DNA of 64,000 nt from PALSA-505 sp036501145 (GTDB lineage Bacteria; Actinomycetota; Actinomycetes; Streptosporangiales; Streptosporangiaceae): assembly GCA_036501145.1 (NCBI GenBank), contig DASYAV010000003.1, forward strand, positions 1-64,000, given 5' to 3'. The translations under genes and the position numbers were made by a program. Shown here piece after piece: positions 1 through 9,449 of this stretch. Under the pieces are notes generated by a model. The model saw only the letters and a program-made list of their open reading frames with translations, was not told the DNA's origin and did not search any database. How positions within the stretch are numbered: the first letter of the stretch is position 1; the number at the start of each line of letters is the position of its first letter.

Positions 1-937
1 GTACTTCGGTGACCCGGCCACCCGCGGCGACGAGTGCCACATGGCGTTCCACTTCCCGCTGATGCCGCGGATTTTCATGGCCGTGCGGCGGGAGCAGCGT
101 TACCCGATCTCGGAGATCATGGCCCAGACGCCGAAGATCCCCGCGGGCTGCCAGTGGGGCATCTTCCTGCGCAACCACGACGAGCTCACGCTGGAGATGG
201 TCACCGACGAAGAGCGTGACTACATGTGGGCCGAGTACGCCAAGGACCCGCGGATGAAGGCCAACATCGGCATCCGCCGCCGGCTCGCCCCGCTGCTCGA
301 GAACGACCGCAACCAGCTCGAGCTGTTCACCGCGCTGCTGCTGTCGCTGCCCGGCTCGCCGGTGCTCTACTACGGCGACGAGATCGCCATGGGCGACAAC
401 ATCTGGCTGGGCGACCGGGACGGCGTGCGCACCCCGATGCAGTGGACCCCGGACCGCAACGGCGGATTCTCCAGCTGTGACCCGCAGCGGCTGTCGCTGC
501 CGCTGATTATGGATCCGATCTACGGGTATCAGGCACTGAATGTCGAGCAGCAGCAACGCAACTCGGCGTCGTTCCTGCACTGGACCCGGCGCATGATCGA
601 GATCCGCAAACGGCACGCCGTCTTCGGCCTGGGCGGATACGGGGAGCTGACCTCCTCCAACCCGAGCGTGCTCGCCTTCGTCCGGGAATACACCGAGACC
701 AGGAGCGGCGACCCGGGCGCCGACAGCAGCGACCGCATCCTGTGCGTGAACAACCTGTCGCGGTTCCCGCAGCCGGTGGAGCTGGATCTCCGCCGGTTCC
801 GCGGGGTGACCCCGGTGGAGTGCATGGGCGGCGTGTCGTTCCCGCCCATCGGTGAGCTGTCCTACCTGCTCACCCTGCCCGGGCACGGGTTCTACTGGTT
901 CCAGTTGCCCTCCCCGAGGGAAGAGCCCGGACACTGA
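1..937 (+). CDS. treS: Trehalose synthase / maltose alpha-D-glucosyltransferase, C-terminal part (5' end outside window)
   Basis: Reading frame is open from base 2, so only the C-terminal ~311 residues are present. The enzyme interconverts maltose and trehalose in the cytoplasm and feeds maltose to maltokinase. Visible GH13 features are the conserved NHDELTLEM segment, whose Asp is the transition-state stabiliser of the family, then the YYGDEIAMGDN and RTPMQW segments typical of TreS, followed by the C-terminal beta-sandwich. It ends with TGA one base before the GTG of mak, and mak overlaps glgB, so the three form an operon of the GlgE pathway. Identification is firm from these motifs and the gene order; whether glgE lies upstream cannot be seen. 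Confidence 0.95.
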   Translation, partial: YFGDPATRGDECHMAFHFPLMPRIFMAVRREQRYPISEIMAQTPKIPAGCQWGIFLRNHDELTLEMVTDEERDYMWAEYAKDPRMKANIGIRRRLAPLLENDRNQLELFTALLLSLPGSPVLYYGDEIAMGDNIWLGDRDGVRTPMQWTPDRNGGFSSCDPQRLSLPLIMDPIYGYQALNVEQQQRNSASFLHWTRRMIEIRKRHAVFGLGGYGELTSSNPSVLAFVREYTETRSGDPGADSSDRILCVNNLSRFPQPVELDLRRFRGVTPVECMGGVSFPPIGELSYLLTLPGHGFYWFQLPSPREEPGH

Positions 938-938
938 C

Positions 939-2414
939 GTGCGTAGCACCGAGGACCTGGGCATAGTCGCCAAGCCAGAGCGCGAGGCGCTGGAGCAGGC
1001 GCTGGCCGAATGGCTGCCGACGCGGCGCTGGTTCGCGGGCAAGGGCCGGCCGATCAGCGGGCTGGCCATCACCGAGCAGACCGAGCTGACCGCGCCAGGG
1101 GCGGACCCGGCGCTGTGGCACCTGCTGGTAGACGTCACCCAGGGCCAAGCGGGAGCGCCTGGCCAAGCGGGAGCGCCGGGCAGCGTGACCGACTGCTACC
1201 AGGTGCTGGTCGGGCTGCGCGGCGAGCTGCCGGGGCGGCTCGAGCACGTCAGGATCGGCGCGCTGCCCGGCGGCCGCAGTGCCTACGACGCGCTGCACGA
1301 CCACGAACTGGCCCGGGTGCTGCTGCGCGGCATCGCCGGCGAGCAGGCCCGCGGGCCGCTGCGGTTCGGCCGGCTGGCCGCCGAGCCGTTCACCCACGGG
1401 CCGCTGGCCAGCGAGGACATCGAGAGCCTGGTGCTCACCGGGGAGCAGAGCAACACCAGCCTGGTGTACGGCGAGGAAGCCATACTCAAGGCGTTCCGCC
1501 GGGTCGCCCCGGGGCCGAACCCCGACCTCGAGGTGTCGATCGCGCTCAGCCGTCTCGGCTCGCCGCACGTGGCCGCGCCGCTCGGCTGGATCGAGACCGG
1601 CACCGGCGGGCAGACCACGGTGCTGGCCATCTTGTCGCAGTACCTGCGGGCCGCCACCGACGGCTGGTCGCTGGCCGCGACCAGCGTACGGGACCTGTAC
1701 GCCGAGCAGGACGGCCAGGTCACCGGGGCGGGCGAGGCGGGCGGCGACTTCGCGGGCGAGGCGGAACGGCTCGGCGCGGCCACCGCGGAGGTACACGCCG
1801 GCCTGGCCAGCGCGTTCGGCGCCGGGCTGCTGCCGCCCGGCGCGGCGGCCGAGATGGCCGCCGGGATGCGGCACCGGCTGGAGGAGGCGCTGATCGCGGT
1901 GCCGGCGCTGCGGGCGCAGGCCGGCCTGCTCGCCGGCGCATACGCCGAGCTGGCCGGGCTGCGCGAGCCGATCCGGGTGCAGCGAATCCACGGCGACTAC
2001 CACCTGGGCCAGGTGCTGCGCACCCAGTCCGGCTGGGTGGTGCTGGACTTCGAGGGCGAGCCCGCGGCGCCGCTGGCGACGAGGCGCGGCCGGTTCTCCG
2101 CGCTGCGCGACGTGGCCGGCATGCTCCGCTCGTTCGACTACGCCGCCCGCCACCAGCTGCTCAGCCACTCCGGCCGGGACAGCCTCGAGCTGGCCGCCCG
2201 GGACTGGGTGGCCCGCAACACCGGCGCCTTCTGCGCCGGCTACGCCGAGGCCGGCGGCACCGACCCGCGCGGCCAGGCGACGCTGCTGCGCGCGCTGACC
2301 TTCGACAAGGCCGTGTACGAGGTCATGTACGAGGCACGGAACCGGCCGTCCTGGCTGCCCATCCCGCTGGACTCGCTGGCCGCATCTTCCCAGCCAGAAG
2401 GAGACCCGCCATGA
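939..2414 (+). CDS. mak: Maltokinase
   Basis: Predicted 491-residue maltokinase (Pep2), which phosphorylates maltose to maltose-1-phosphate, the donor used by GlgE. The GTG start at 939 is chosen because it lies one base after the treS stop and gives the usual N-terminus leading into EWLPTRRWFAGKGR, a signature of Mak proteins. The C-terminal half has the aminoglycoside-phosphotransferase-like kinase fold, with HGDYHLGQVL (catalytic loop) and VVLDFEGEPA (metal-binding Asp). An 18-bp tandem duplication at 1143-1178 adds an AGAPGQ-type repeat in the N-terminal domain. The stop overlaps the glgB ATG by four bases (ATGA), implying translational coupling. Confidence 0.95.
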   Translation: MRSTEDLGIVAKPEREALEQALAEWLPTRRWFAGKGRPISGLAITEQTELTAPGADPALWHLLVDVTQGQAGAPGQAGAPGSVTDCYQVLVGLRGELPGRLEHVRIGALPGGRSAYDALHDHELARVLLRGIAGEQARGPLRFGRLAAEPFTHGPLASEDIESLVLTGEQSNTSLVYGEEAILKAFRRVAPGPNPDLEVSIALSRLGSPHVAAPLGWIETGTGGQTTVLAILSQYLRAATDGWSLAATSVRDLYAEQDGQVTGAGEAGGDFAGEAERLGAATAEVHAGLASAFGAGLLPPGAAAEMAAGMRHRLEEALIAVPALRAQAGLLAGAYAELAGLREPIRVQRIHGDYHLGQVLRTQSGWVVLDFEGEPAAPLATRRGRFSALRDVAGMLRSFDYAARHQLLSHSGRDSLELAARDWVARNTGAFCAGYAEAGGTDPRGQATLLRALTFDKAVYEVMYEARNRPSWLPIPLDSLAASSQPEGDPP

Positions 2415-4702
2415 CCACGATCAGCACGGGCGAACTGGACAGGGTGCTGGCCGGCACGCATCACGACCCGCACGCGGTGCTCGGCGCGCACCCCGGCCCG
2501 GACGGCATCACCGTGCGCACGCTCAAGCCGCTGGCCACCAGCGTGACCGTGCTGCTGGCGGACGGGCGGCGGTTCGGCATGGAGCACGTGCACGGCGGCG
2601 TGTTCGCCTGCCTGCTGCCTGCCGACGTGGCCGGGGCGCCCGGCCAGGTGCCGGATTACCGGCTGGCGGTCAGCTACACCGACAGTGCCGCAAACAGCGC
2701 CGCCGCCGGCGCCGCCGACCACGGCACCGAGACGATCATGGACGATCCGTACCGGCACCAGCCCACGGTGGGCGAGATGGATCTCTACCTGATCGGGGAG
2801 GGCCGGCACGAGGAGCTGTGGCGGGTCCTCGGTTCCCATCTGCGGGTGTACAGCGGGAGCGGGCAAGGCAGGCGTCAGCCGTTCATTGAAATTTTCGCCG
2901 TGACGGCGGGCGCCTCGTTCGCGGTGTGGGCGCCGAACGCGCGGGGCGTGCGGGTCATCGGCGATTTCAACCACTGGGACGGGCGCGGGCACCCGATGCG
3001 CTCGCTCGGCGGGGCCGGCGTGTGGGAGCTGTTCATCCCCGGCATCGGCGAGGGCACCCGGTACAAGTACGAGATCTGCGGCCCGGACGGGACGTGGCGG
3101 GCCAAGGCCGACCCGATGGCCCGGCTGGCCGAGCCGCCGCCGGCCACCGCGTCGGTGGTGACGCAGACGCACCACGAGTGGGCGGACGGCGCGTGGATGG
3201 CCGGGCGCGGCGCGCGGAACCCGGTGGCCTCGCCGATGAGCGTGTACGAGGTGCACATCGGGTCGTGGCGGAAGGGCCTGTCCTACCGGCAGCTCGCCGA
3301 CCAGCTCACCGCCTACGTCACCGAGATGGGATTCAGCCACGTGGAGTTCCTGCCGGTGGCCGAGCATCCGTTCGGCGGCTCCTGGGGCTACCAGGTGACC
3401 TCGTACTACGCGCCGTCGGCCCGGTTCGGCTCGCCGGACGACTTCCGCTACCTGGTGGACCGGCTGCACCAGGCCGGCATCGGTGTGCTGGTGGACTGGG
3501 TGCCCGCGCACTTCCCGCGGGACGACTGGGCGCTGGCCGGCTTCGACGGCACGCCGCTGTACGAGCACCCGGACCCGCGGCGCGGCGCGCAGCCGGACTG
3601 GGGCACGCTGATCTTCAACTACGGCCGCAACGAGGTGCGCAACTTCCTGGTCGCCAACGCCGTGTACTGGCTGGAGGAATTCCACATCGACGGGCTGCGG
3701 GTGGACGCGGTCGCGTCGATGCTGTACCTGGACTACTCGCGGCAGCCGGGCGAGTGGGCGCCGAACGCGATGGGCGGCAACGAGAACCTGGAGGCGGTCG
3801 CGTTCCTCCAGGAGGTCAACACGGTGTGCTACCGGCGGGCGCCGGGGATCGCGATGGTGGCCGAAGAGTCCACCGCGTGGCCCGGGGTGACCAGGCCGGT
3901 GCACCTGGGCGGTCTCGGTTTCGGGCTGAAGTGGAACATGGGCTGGATGCACGACACGCTGGCCTACCTGGCCCGCGATCCGATCTTCCGGCACTACCAC
4001 CACAACGAGCTGACGTTCTCGCTGGTGTACGCGTTCAGTGAGAACTTCGTGCTGCCGCTGTCGCACGACGAGGTGGTGCACGGCAAGGGATCGCTGCTGG
4101 GCAAGATGCCCGGTGACGACTGGCGGCGATTCGCCCAGCTGCGTGCGCTGCTGGCTTACATGTGGGCGCACCCGGGCAAGCAGCTGCTGTTCATGGGATC
4201 GGAGTTCGGCCAGGGGGCGGAGTGGTCGGCCGACCGCGGGCTGGACTGGTGGGTGCTGGACGACGACTACCACGCCGGCGTGCAGCGGCTGGTCAAGGAC
4301 CTGAACGCGGCGTACAGCAGCGCGCCTGCGCTGTGGCAGGCGGACAGTTCGCCCGCCGGGTTCAGCTGGATCGACGCCAACGACGCGGCCGGCAACACGC
4401 TGTCGTTCCTGCGGCTGCCCGAGCCCGGGTCGGCCGCTCCGGCGCTGGCCTGCGTGGCCAACTTCTCCGGCGAGCCGCACCTGGACTACCGGCTCGGGCT
4501 GCCGCGGACCGGCCGGTGGCGCGAGGTGGTCAACACCGACGCCGGCATCTACGGCGGCAGCGGGGTCGGCAACCTGGGCGGGGTCGAGGCGGTAGACGAG
4601 CCGTGGCACGGGCGGCCGGCCTCGGCGACGATCGCCGTTCCGCCGCTGGGCGTGGTGTGGCTGATGGCCGAGCCCGGCGGCGGGCCGGAGCCGGGCGGTT
4701 AG
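2411..4702 (+). CDS. glgB: 1,4-alpha-glucan branching enzyme
   Basis: 763-residue glycogen branching enzyme (GH13 subfamily 9). It introduces alpha-1,6 branches into the glucan made by GlgE. Order of domains: an N-terminal GlgB extension (about 1-125, opening with the VLAGTHHDPHAVLGAH segment), a CBM48 module (about 160-260, with FNHWDGRGHPM), the catalytic barrel (about 270-640) and a C-terminal beta domain. Catalytic signatures are DWVPAHFP, DGLRVDAVASMLYLDY carrying the nucleophile Asp, AEEST carrying the acid/base Glu, and LSHDEVVHGKG. The ATG at 2411 is preceded by AGAAGGAG seven bases upstream and overlaps the mak stop. Length and motifs are typical of the family. Confidence 0.96.
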   Translation: MTTISTGELDRVLAGTHHDPHAVLGAHPGPDGITVRTLKPLATSVTVLLADGRRFGMEHVHGGVFACLLPADVAGAPGQVPDYRLAVSYTDSAANSAAAGAADHGTETIMDDPYRHQPTVGEMDLYLIGEGRHEELWRVLGSHLRVYSGSGQGRRQPFIEIFAVTAGASFAVWAPNARGVRVIGDFNHWDGRGHPMRSLGGAGVWELFIPGIGEGTRYKYEICGPDGTWRAKADPMARLAEPPPATASVVTQTHHEWADGAWMAGRGARNPVASPMSVYEVHIGSWRKGLSYRQLADQLTAYVTEMGFSHVEFLPVAEHPFGGSWGYQVTSYYAPSARFGSPDDFRYLVDRLHQAGIGVLVDWVPAHFPRDDWALAGFDGTPLYEHPDPRRGAQPDWGTLIFNYGRNEVRNFLVANAVYWLEEFHIDGLRVDAVASMLYLDYSRQPGEWAPNAMGGNENLEAVAFLQEVNTVCYRRAPGIAMVAEESTAWPGVTRPVHLGGLGFGLKWNMGWMHDTLAYLARDPIFRHYHHNELTFSLVYAFSENFVLPLSHDEVVHGKGSLLGKMPGDDWRRFAQLRALLAYMWAHPGKQLLFMGSEFGQGAEWSADRGLDWWVLDDDYHAGVQRLVKDLNAAYSSAPALWQADSSPAGFSWIDANDAAGNTLSFLRLPEPGSAAPALACVANFSGEPHLDYRLGLPRTGRWREVVNTDAGIYGGSGVGNLGGVEAVDEPWHGRPASATIAVPPLGVVWLMAEPGGGPEPGG

Positions 4703-4806
4703 CCGGGCGCCGGGGCCGGGCGGTTAGCTGGAGGATCAGGCTCGTGCGAGCGAGCCAAAGTCTCCGGCTTTGCTCCGGCGTCTGCCCGGTGTGCTAATGG
4801 TGGGGG

Positions 4807-5556
4807 ATGGAGCTGCCCGACGAGCGCTTGCTGGCCACGATGCCGCTGCACGCTATCACCAGCACGTACGGCGAGGACGGGCTGCGGCTGCGGTTCGCCA
4901 CGGAGATCGCCGGGTTCGGTGACGCCGACCGGGAGCGGCTGGAGCGGGCGCTGGAGCTGGCCGCCCGGCTGCACGCCGGCGACCGCAGGCAGCGCGAGCC
5001 GTACGTCAACCACCTGCTGCGGGTGGCGATCCGGATCATCGCCTACTACGGCGTGCGGGACGCCGACGTGATATGCGCCGCGCTGCTGCACGACGCGGTG
5101 GAGGACCACCCCGGCGAGCTGGCGCCCGGCGGTGGCCAGCAGGGCGGGGGCGAGCAGGGCGGGGTCCAGCGGGCGGCGCTGGCCGAGCTGGCCAGCCAGT
5201 TCGGGCCGCGGGTGGCCGACCTGGTCGGCGCGGTCACCAACCCCGAGCCGGTGCCGGGCCAGGACCGCCACCAGCAGTACCTGGAGCACGTGGCGGACAG
5301 CCTGGCCGCCAGCCCGTGGGCGCGGGTGATCAAGGCGTCGGACTTCACCGACAACGGCGTCGGGCTGATCCACACCACCGGGGCGAGGATGGAACGGCTG
5401 GCCGGCAAGTACGAGCCGGTGGTGCCGGTGCTGCGGGAACTCATCACCCGGCCGGACACCCCGCTGAGCGAGGCGGCCAAGGCGCGCATCCTGGGCCAGC
5501 TCGACCAGGCCGCCGAGCGGTTCTCGATCATCAGGGAGGCCGCGCAGCCGGGGTAG
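4807..5556 (+). CDS. HD-domain protein, RelA/SpoT-type hydrolase-like
   Basis: 249-residue cytoplasmic protein with an HD domain resembling the hydrolase domain of RelA/SpoT and small alarmone hydrolases. Metal-site candidates are His in YVNHLLRVA (about residue 65) and the His-Asp pair in AALLHDAVEDHP (about 97-103). The later segment VIKASDFTDN corresponds to the KLADRLHN motif of RSH proteins but is altered, so the substrate may not be ppGpp. The ATG at 4807 follows a GGTGGGGG ribosome-binding stretch. It stands alone between glgB (104 bp upstream) and the phosphatase pair. Hydrolysis of a nucleotide is an inference from the family; no substrate is shown by the sequence. Confidence 0.75.
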   Translation: MELPDERLLATMPLHAITSTYGEDGLRLRFATEIAGFGDADRERLERALELAARLHAGDRRQREPYVNHLLRVAIRIIAYYGVRDADVICAALLHDAVEDHPGELAPGGGQQGGGEQGGVQRAALAELASQFGPRVADLVGAVTNPEPVPGQDRHQQYLEHVADSLAASPWARVIKASDFTDNGVGLIHTTGARMERLAGKYEPVVPVLRELITRPDTPLSEAAKARILGQLDQAAERFSIIREAAQPG

Positions 5557-5675
5557 GCAACCGGGTCAGGCAGCCGGGTCAGGCGTCGCGGGCGCGGCCG
5601 GAAGTTCACCACGGGGCGGGAGGGCTCTCGCGCCTTGGTCACCCGCCATTCATCCGGCAACGGGACGGTTTGGCC

Positions 5676-7421
5676 ATGTCTGACGCAGCGAACCCCGAAT
5701 CCCCCGCCGGTCCGCAGGACGAATCCGGCGCGGGCGGATCGCCGTCCCGGCGGGAGATGCTGGCCGGCGTCGGCGGCATCGGCCTGCTCGCCGCGGCCAC
5801 CCCGGCGGCCCGGCAGGTCGCGTCGCTCGGCACGGCCCGCACGTCGGCCTCCGGCGACGGCACCCCTGAGCAGCTGCACCTGACCTGGGGCGCGGACCCG
5901 GCGACCAGCGTCACGGTGTCCTGGGCCTCCCCCGGCCGGGCGCAGGGCGCCCGGGTGCTGCTCGACCTGGGCGGCGGCCGGCCGCGCAGCGTGCCGGCCC
6001 AGCAGCGGACCTACACCGACGGGCTGAACGGTGAGACGGTGTGGACCTACCACGCCTCGGTGTGTGGGCTGCGGCCGGGCACCCGGTACGGGTACGCGGT
6101 CACCGCGGACAACGACTCCCGGCGGCACGATCCGCTGCGCGGCAGCTTCAGCACGGCGCCGTTCGGCCGGGTGCCGTTCCGGTTCACCAGCTTCGGCGAC
6201 CTGGCCACACCGAACACGAACTGGGTGCTGTCCTACGGCCAGGCCGCCTACGCGGTCGCCGCGGTCGAACGGTTTCAGCCGCTGTTCCATCTATTGAACG
6301 GTGACCTGTGTTACGCCGACCTGAACCCGACCGTGCAGCCGGAGGTATGGCGTGACTTCGGCAACAACAACCAGACGTCGGCGGGCAACCGGCCGTGGAT
6401 ACCGGCCCTGGGCAACCACGAGATCGAGTTCGACAACGGGCCGCAGGGCTACACCTCTTACCTGACCCGCTACCAGCTGCCCGGCAATGGTGACCAGCGG
6501 TTCGCCGGCCGCTGGTATTCGTTCGTCGTGGGCAGCGCGCTGTTCATCTCGCTGGACGCCAGCGACGTGGCGTACCAGGACGTCGGGCCGCTGGTGTCCG
6601 GGCCCGGCCCGCTGACGCCGGCCTCGTCCACCGGGAACGCACCGATCCCGGCCGGCACCTCGTTCTACATCCGCGGCTACTCCGGCGGGGCGCAGACCCG
6701 CTGGCTGGAGCGGACGCTGGCTGAGGCCAGGCGCAATCCGCTGATCGACTGGATCGTGGTGCAGATGCACTACTGCATCGCCTCGTCGTCGGGCACCGGC
6801 AACGGATCCGACGCCGGCATCCGGCAGGAGTGGTCGCCGCTATTCGACCGCTACGGGGTGGATTTGGTGGTGTGCGGGCACGACCACGACTACGAGCGGT
6901 CGTTCCCGACCCGGGGCTTCGACAGCGACGTGGGCTGGGAAGCGTCCACCGGCGCAACCGTCCAGACCAACCGCCCGCACCCGGTGACGACCGTGGACAC
7001 CGGGTCGTTCGACACCAGCCAGGGCACCGTGCACCTGGTGCTGGGCGGCGGCGGCACCAGCGCCCCGCTCGACGACTACGGCGTGGACCCGAAGGACGGC
7101 CAGACGGAGGCGATCGTGTTCACCTTCCACAACGCCCCGGAACCGGGCTCCAGCCCGGGCACCTTCGTCCGGGCGGCCGCGGACGCGCGCGAGGACGCGA
7201 CCTGGTCGGCCAAGCGGAACATCGAAACCGGCTACGGCATCGGCGTGTTCGACGTCGACCCCGGCCGGTTCCGCGGCGACCAGACCAGCATCACCTACCG
7301 CTACTACCAGGCGCTGGGCGCCGACCCGACGAACCCGAACACCGGCAAGAAGGGCGCGCCGAACCCGAACTACACGTTGTTCGAGACCGTGCGGTTCCAC
7401 CGGCGCCGTTCGGATCGCTGA
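5676..7421 (+). CDS. Tat-exported purple acid phosphatase-like metallophosphoesterase, copy 1
   Basis: 581-residue secreted metallophosphoesterase. The N-terminus carries a twin-arginine signal (SPSRREMLAGVGG followed by a small hydrophobic stretch ending about residue 55). A fibronectin-III-like purple acid phosphatase N-terminal domain (about 65-155, starting PEQLHLTWG) precedes the calcineurin-like domain. Metal-site motifs are FGDLATP, NGDLCYADL, ALGNHEIE, VVQMHYC and CGHDHDYERSF, which match the PAP order. It probably releases phosphate outside the cell, though the substrate is unknown. The next gene is a close tandem paralogue. ATG 5676 is selected because the Tat motif follows at a normal distance; no strong Shine-Dalgarno is seen. 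Confidence 0.9.
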   Translation: MSDAANPESPAGPQDESGAGGSPSRREMLAGVGGIGLLAAATPAARQVASLGTARTSASGDGTPEQLHLTWGADPATSVTVSWASPGRAQGARVLLDLGGGRPRSVPAQQRTYTDGLNGETVWTYHASVCGLRPGTRYGYAVTADNDSRRHDPLRGSFSTAPFGRVPFRFTSFGDLATPNTNWVLSYGQAAYAVAAVERFQPLFHLLNGDLCYADLNPTVQPEVWRDFGNNNQTSAGNRPWIPALGNHEIEFDNGPQGYTSYLTRYQLPGNGDQRFAGRWYSFVVGSALFISLDASDVAYQDVGPLVSGPGPLTPASSTGNAPIPAGTSFYIRGYSGGAQTRWLERTLAEARRNPLIDWIVVQMHYCIASSSGTGNGSDAGIRQEWSPLFDRYGVDLVVCGHDHDYERSFPTRGFDSDVGWEASTGATVQTNRPHPVTTVDTGSFDTSQGTVHLVLGGGGTSAPLDDYGVDPKDGQTEAIVFTFHNAPEPGSSPGTFVRAAADAREDATWSAKRNIETGYGIGVFDVDPGRFRGDQTSITYRYYQALGADPTNPNTGKKGAPNPNYTLFETVRFHRRRSDR

Positions 7422-7639
7422 GCGAGGAGCGACGGGCTGGCGGGCGTGGCCGGCCCGCGGGGCAAGCGGGCGGCGCGACCGGCGCGGCGGGTGTGCGCCA
7501 TCCCGGGGGGTGTGTCTTGACAGCGGGGGCGTGGGCGCGTTGAAAATTGACCCGCGCAGCGGTGCGGAGGTAAGCCGCTGAGCGGCGCTGCGCTCCCCCC
7601 TGGTTACCCGGAACTCACCCCCGACGGGACGGTTTGCCC

Positions 7640-9403
7640 ATGCCAGACGCACCGAACAAGCCATCTGCCAGCGGCGCACAGGACGAGCCCGGCGGCCCGC
7701 CGGACGGATCCGGTCCGGCCGGGGCGCTGTCCCGGCGGGAGGTGCTGGCCGGCGCGGGCGGCATCGGGCTGCTCGCCGCGGCCGCCCCGGTCACCGGGCG
7801 CCGGGCGGCGACGGCCGGCGCTGCCCGCGGCACCTCCGCCGACGGCACCCCCGAACAGCTGCACCTGACCTGGGGCCCTGACCCGGCGACCAGCGTGACG
7901 ATCTCCTGGGCCTCCCCCGGCCGGGCCGAAGGCGCCCGGGTGCTGCTGGACCTCGGCGGCGGCTGGCCGCGCGCGGTGCACGCCGAGCAGCAGACCTACA
8001 CCGACGGGCTGAACGGCCAGACCGTGTGGACGTACCACGCCACGGTATACGGGCTGCGGCCGGGCACCCGGTACGGGTACGCGGTCACCGCGGACAACGA
8101 CTCCCGGCGGCGCGACCCGCTGCGCGCGGAGTTCCGCACCGCCCCGTTCGGCCGGGTGCCGTTCCGGTTCACCAGCTTCGGCGACCTGGCCACCCCGAAC
8201 ACGAACTGGGTGCTGTCCTACGGCCAGGCCGCCTACGCGGTCGCCGCGGTCGAACGGTTCCAGCCGCTGTTCCACCTGCTGAACGGTGACCTGTGTTACG
8301 CCGACCTGAACCCCACGAGCCAGCCGGACGTGTGGCGGGACTTCGGCAACAACAACCAGACGTCGGCGGCGAACCGGCCGTGGATGCCGTGCCCGGGCAA
8401 CCACGAGATCGAGTGGTACGAAGGCCCGCAGGGCTACGGCTCCTACCTGACCCGTTACCAGCTGCCGGACAACGGCGAGCCGGGCTTCGGCGGCCGCTGG
8501 TATTCGTTCGTTGTGGGCAGCGCGCTGTTCGTCTCGCTGGACGCCAGCGACGTCGTCTACCAGGACAGCGGGCCGTTCGTGGGCGGCCCGGGACCGCTGA
8601 CGCCGGCCCGCCGCACCGGCAACCCGCCCGTCGCGGCCGGCACCTCGTACTACGTGCGCGGCTACTCCGGCGGGGCGCAGACCCGCTGGCTGGAGCGGAC
8701 GCTGGCCGAGGCCAGGCGGAATCCGTTCATCGACTGGATCGTGGTGCAAATGCACATGAGCATCGCGTCGTCCTCGCTGGGCAACGGCTCGGATCTCGGC
8801 ATCCGGCAGGAGTGGGCGCCGCTGTTCGACGAATACCAGGTGGACCTGGTGGTCAACGGGCACGACCACGACTACGAGCGGTCCTTCCCCACCCGCGGCT
8901 ACGACAGCGACGTGGGCTGGGAGTCGGCCACCGGCGCGGCGGTGCAGACGATGCGCCCGCACCCGGTGACCACGGCGGACTCCGGCTCGTTCGACACCAG
9001 CCAGGGCACCGTGCACCTGGTGCTCGGTGGCGGCGGCACCAGCGACGACACCGACACCTACCTGGTGGACAGCAAGGACGGGTCGCCCGAGGCGCAGGTG
9101 TTCACCCGGCACAACGCCCCGGAGCCTGGCTCGGCGCCCGGCACCTTCACCCGGCCGTTCGCGGACGCGCTGGAGGACGCGACCTGGTCGGCCAAACGGA
9201 ACCCGGCCACCGGCTACGGCATCGGCGTGTTCGACGTCGACCCGGGCCGGTTCCGCGGCGACCAGACCAGCATCACCTACCGCTACTACCAGGCGCTGGG
9301 CGCCGACCCGACCAACCCGGGCACCGGGCAGAAGGGCGCGCCGAACCCGGACTACACGCTGTTCGAGACCGTGACATTCCACCGCGACCGGTCGGACCGG
9401 TAG
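7640..9403 (+). CDS. Tat-exported purple acid phosphatase-like metallophosphoesterase, copy 2
   Basis: 587-residue paralogue of the preceding gene, very similar along its whole length (identical blocks such as TSFGDLATPNTNWVLSYG). It keeps the twin-arginine signal (LSRREVLAGAGG), the FnIII-like domain and the metal motifs NGDLCYADL, GNHEIEW, VVQMHMS and NGHDHDYERSF. One visible difference is MHMSI in place of MHYCI beside the second metal-site His. The ATG at 7640 is preferred over an in-frame TTG two codons upstream. About 45 bp just upstream of the start resembles the same stretch of copy 1, so the duplication included the leader. A TTGACA at 7517 could be a -35 box, with only a weak -10. 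Confidence 0.9.
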   Translation: MPDAPNKPSASGAQDEPGGPPDGSGPAGALSRREVLAGAGGIGLLAAAAPVTGRRAATAGAARGTSADGTPEQLHLTWGPDPATSVTISWASPGRAEGARVLLDLGGGWPRAVHAEQQTYTDGLNGQTVWTYHATVYGLRPGTRYGYAVTADNDSRRRDPLRAEFRTAPFGRVPFRFTSFGDLATPNTNWVLSYGQAAYAVAAVERFQPLFHLLNGDLCYADLNPTSQPDVWRDFGNNNQTSAANRPWMPCPGNHEIEWYEGPQGYGSYLTRYQLPDNGEPGFGGRWYSFVVGSALFVSLDASDVVYQDSGPFVGGPGPLTPARRTGNPPVAAGTSYYVRGYSGGAQTRWLERTLAEARRNPFIDWIVVQMHMSIASSSLGNGSDLGIRQEWAPLFDEYQVDLVVNGHDHDYERSFPTRGYDSDVGWESATGAAVQTMRPHPVTTADSGSFDTSQGTVHLVLGGGGTSDDTDTYLVDSKDGSPEAQVFTRHNAPEPGSAPGTFTRPFADALEDATWSAKRNPATGYGIGVFDVDPGRFRGDQTSITYRYYQALGADPTNPGTGQKGAPNPDYTLFETVTFHRDRSDR

Positions 9404-9449
9404 CGGCCCGACCGGTCGCGACTGGACCGGTAGCGGCCGCCCAGGGGAT

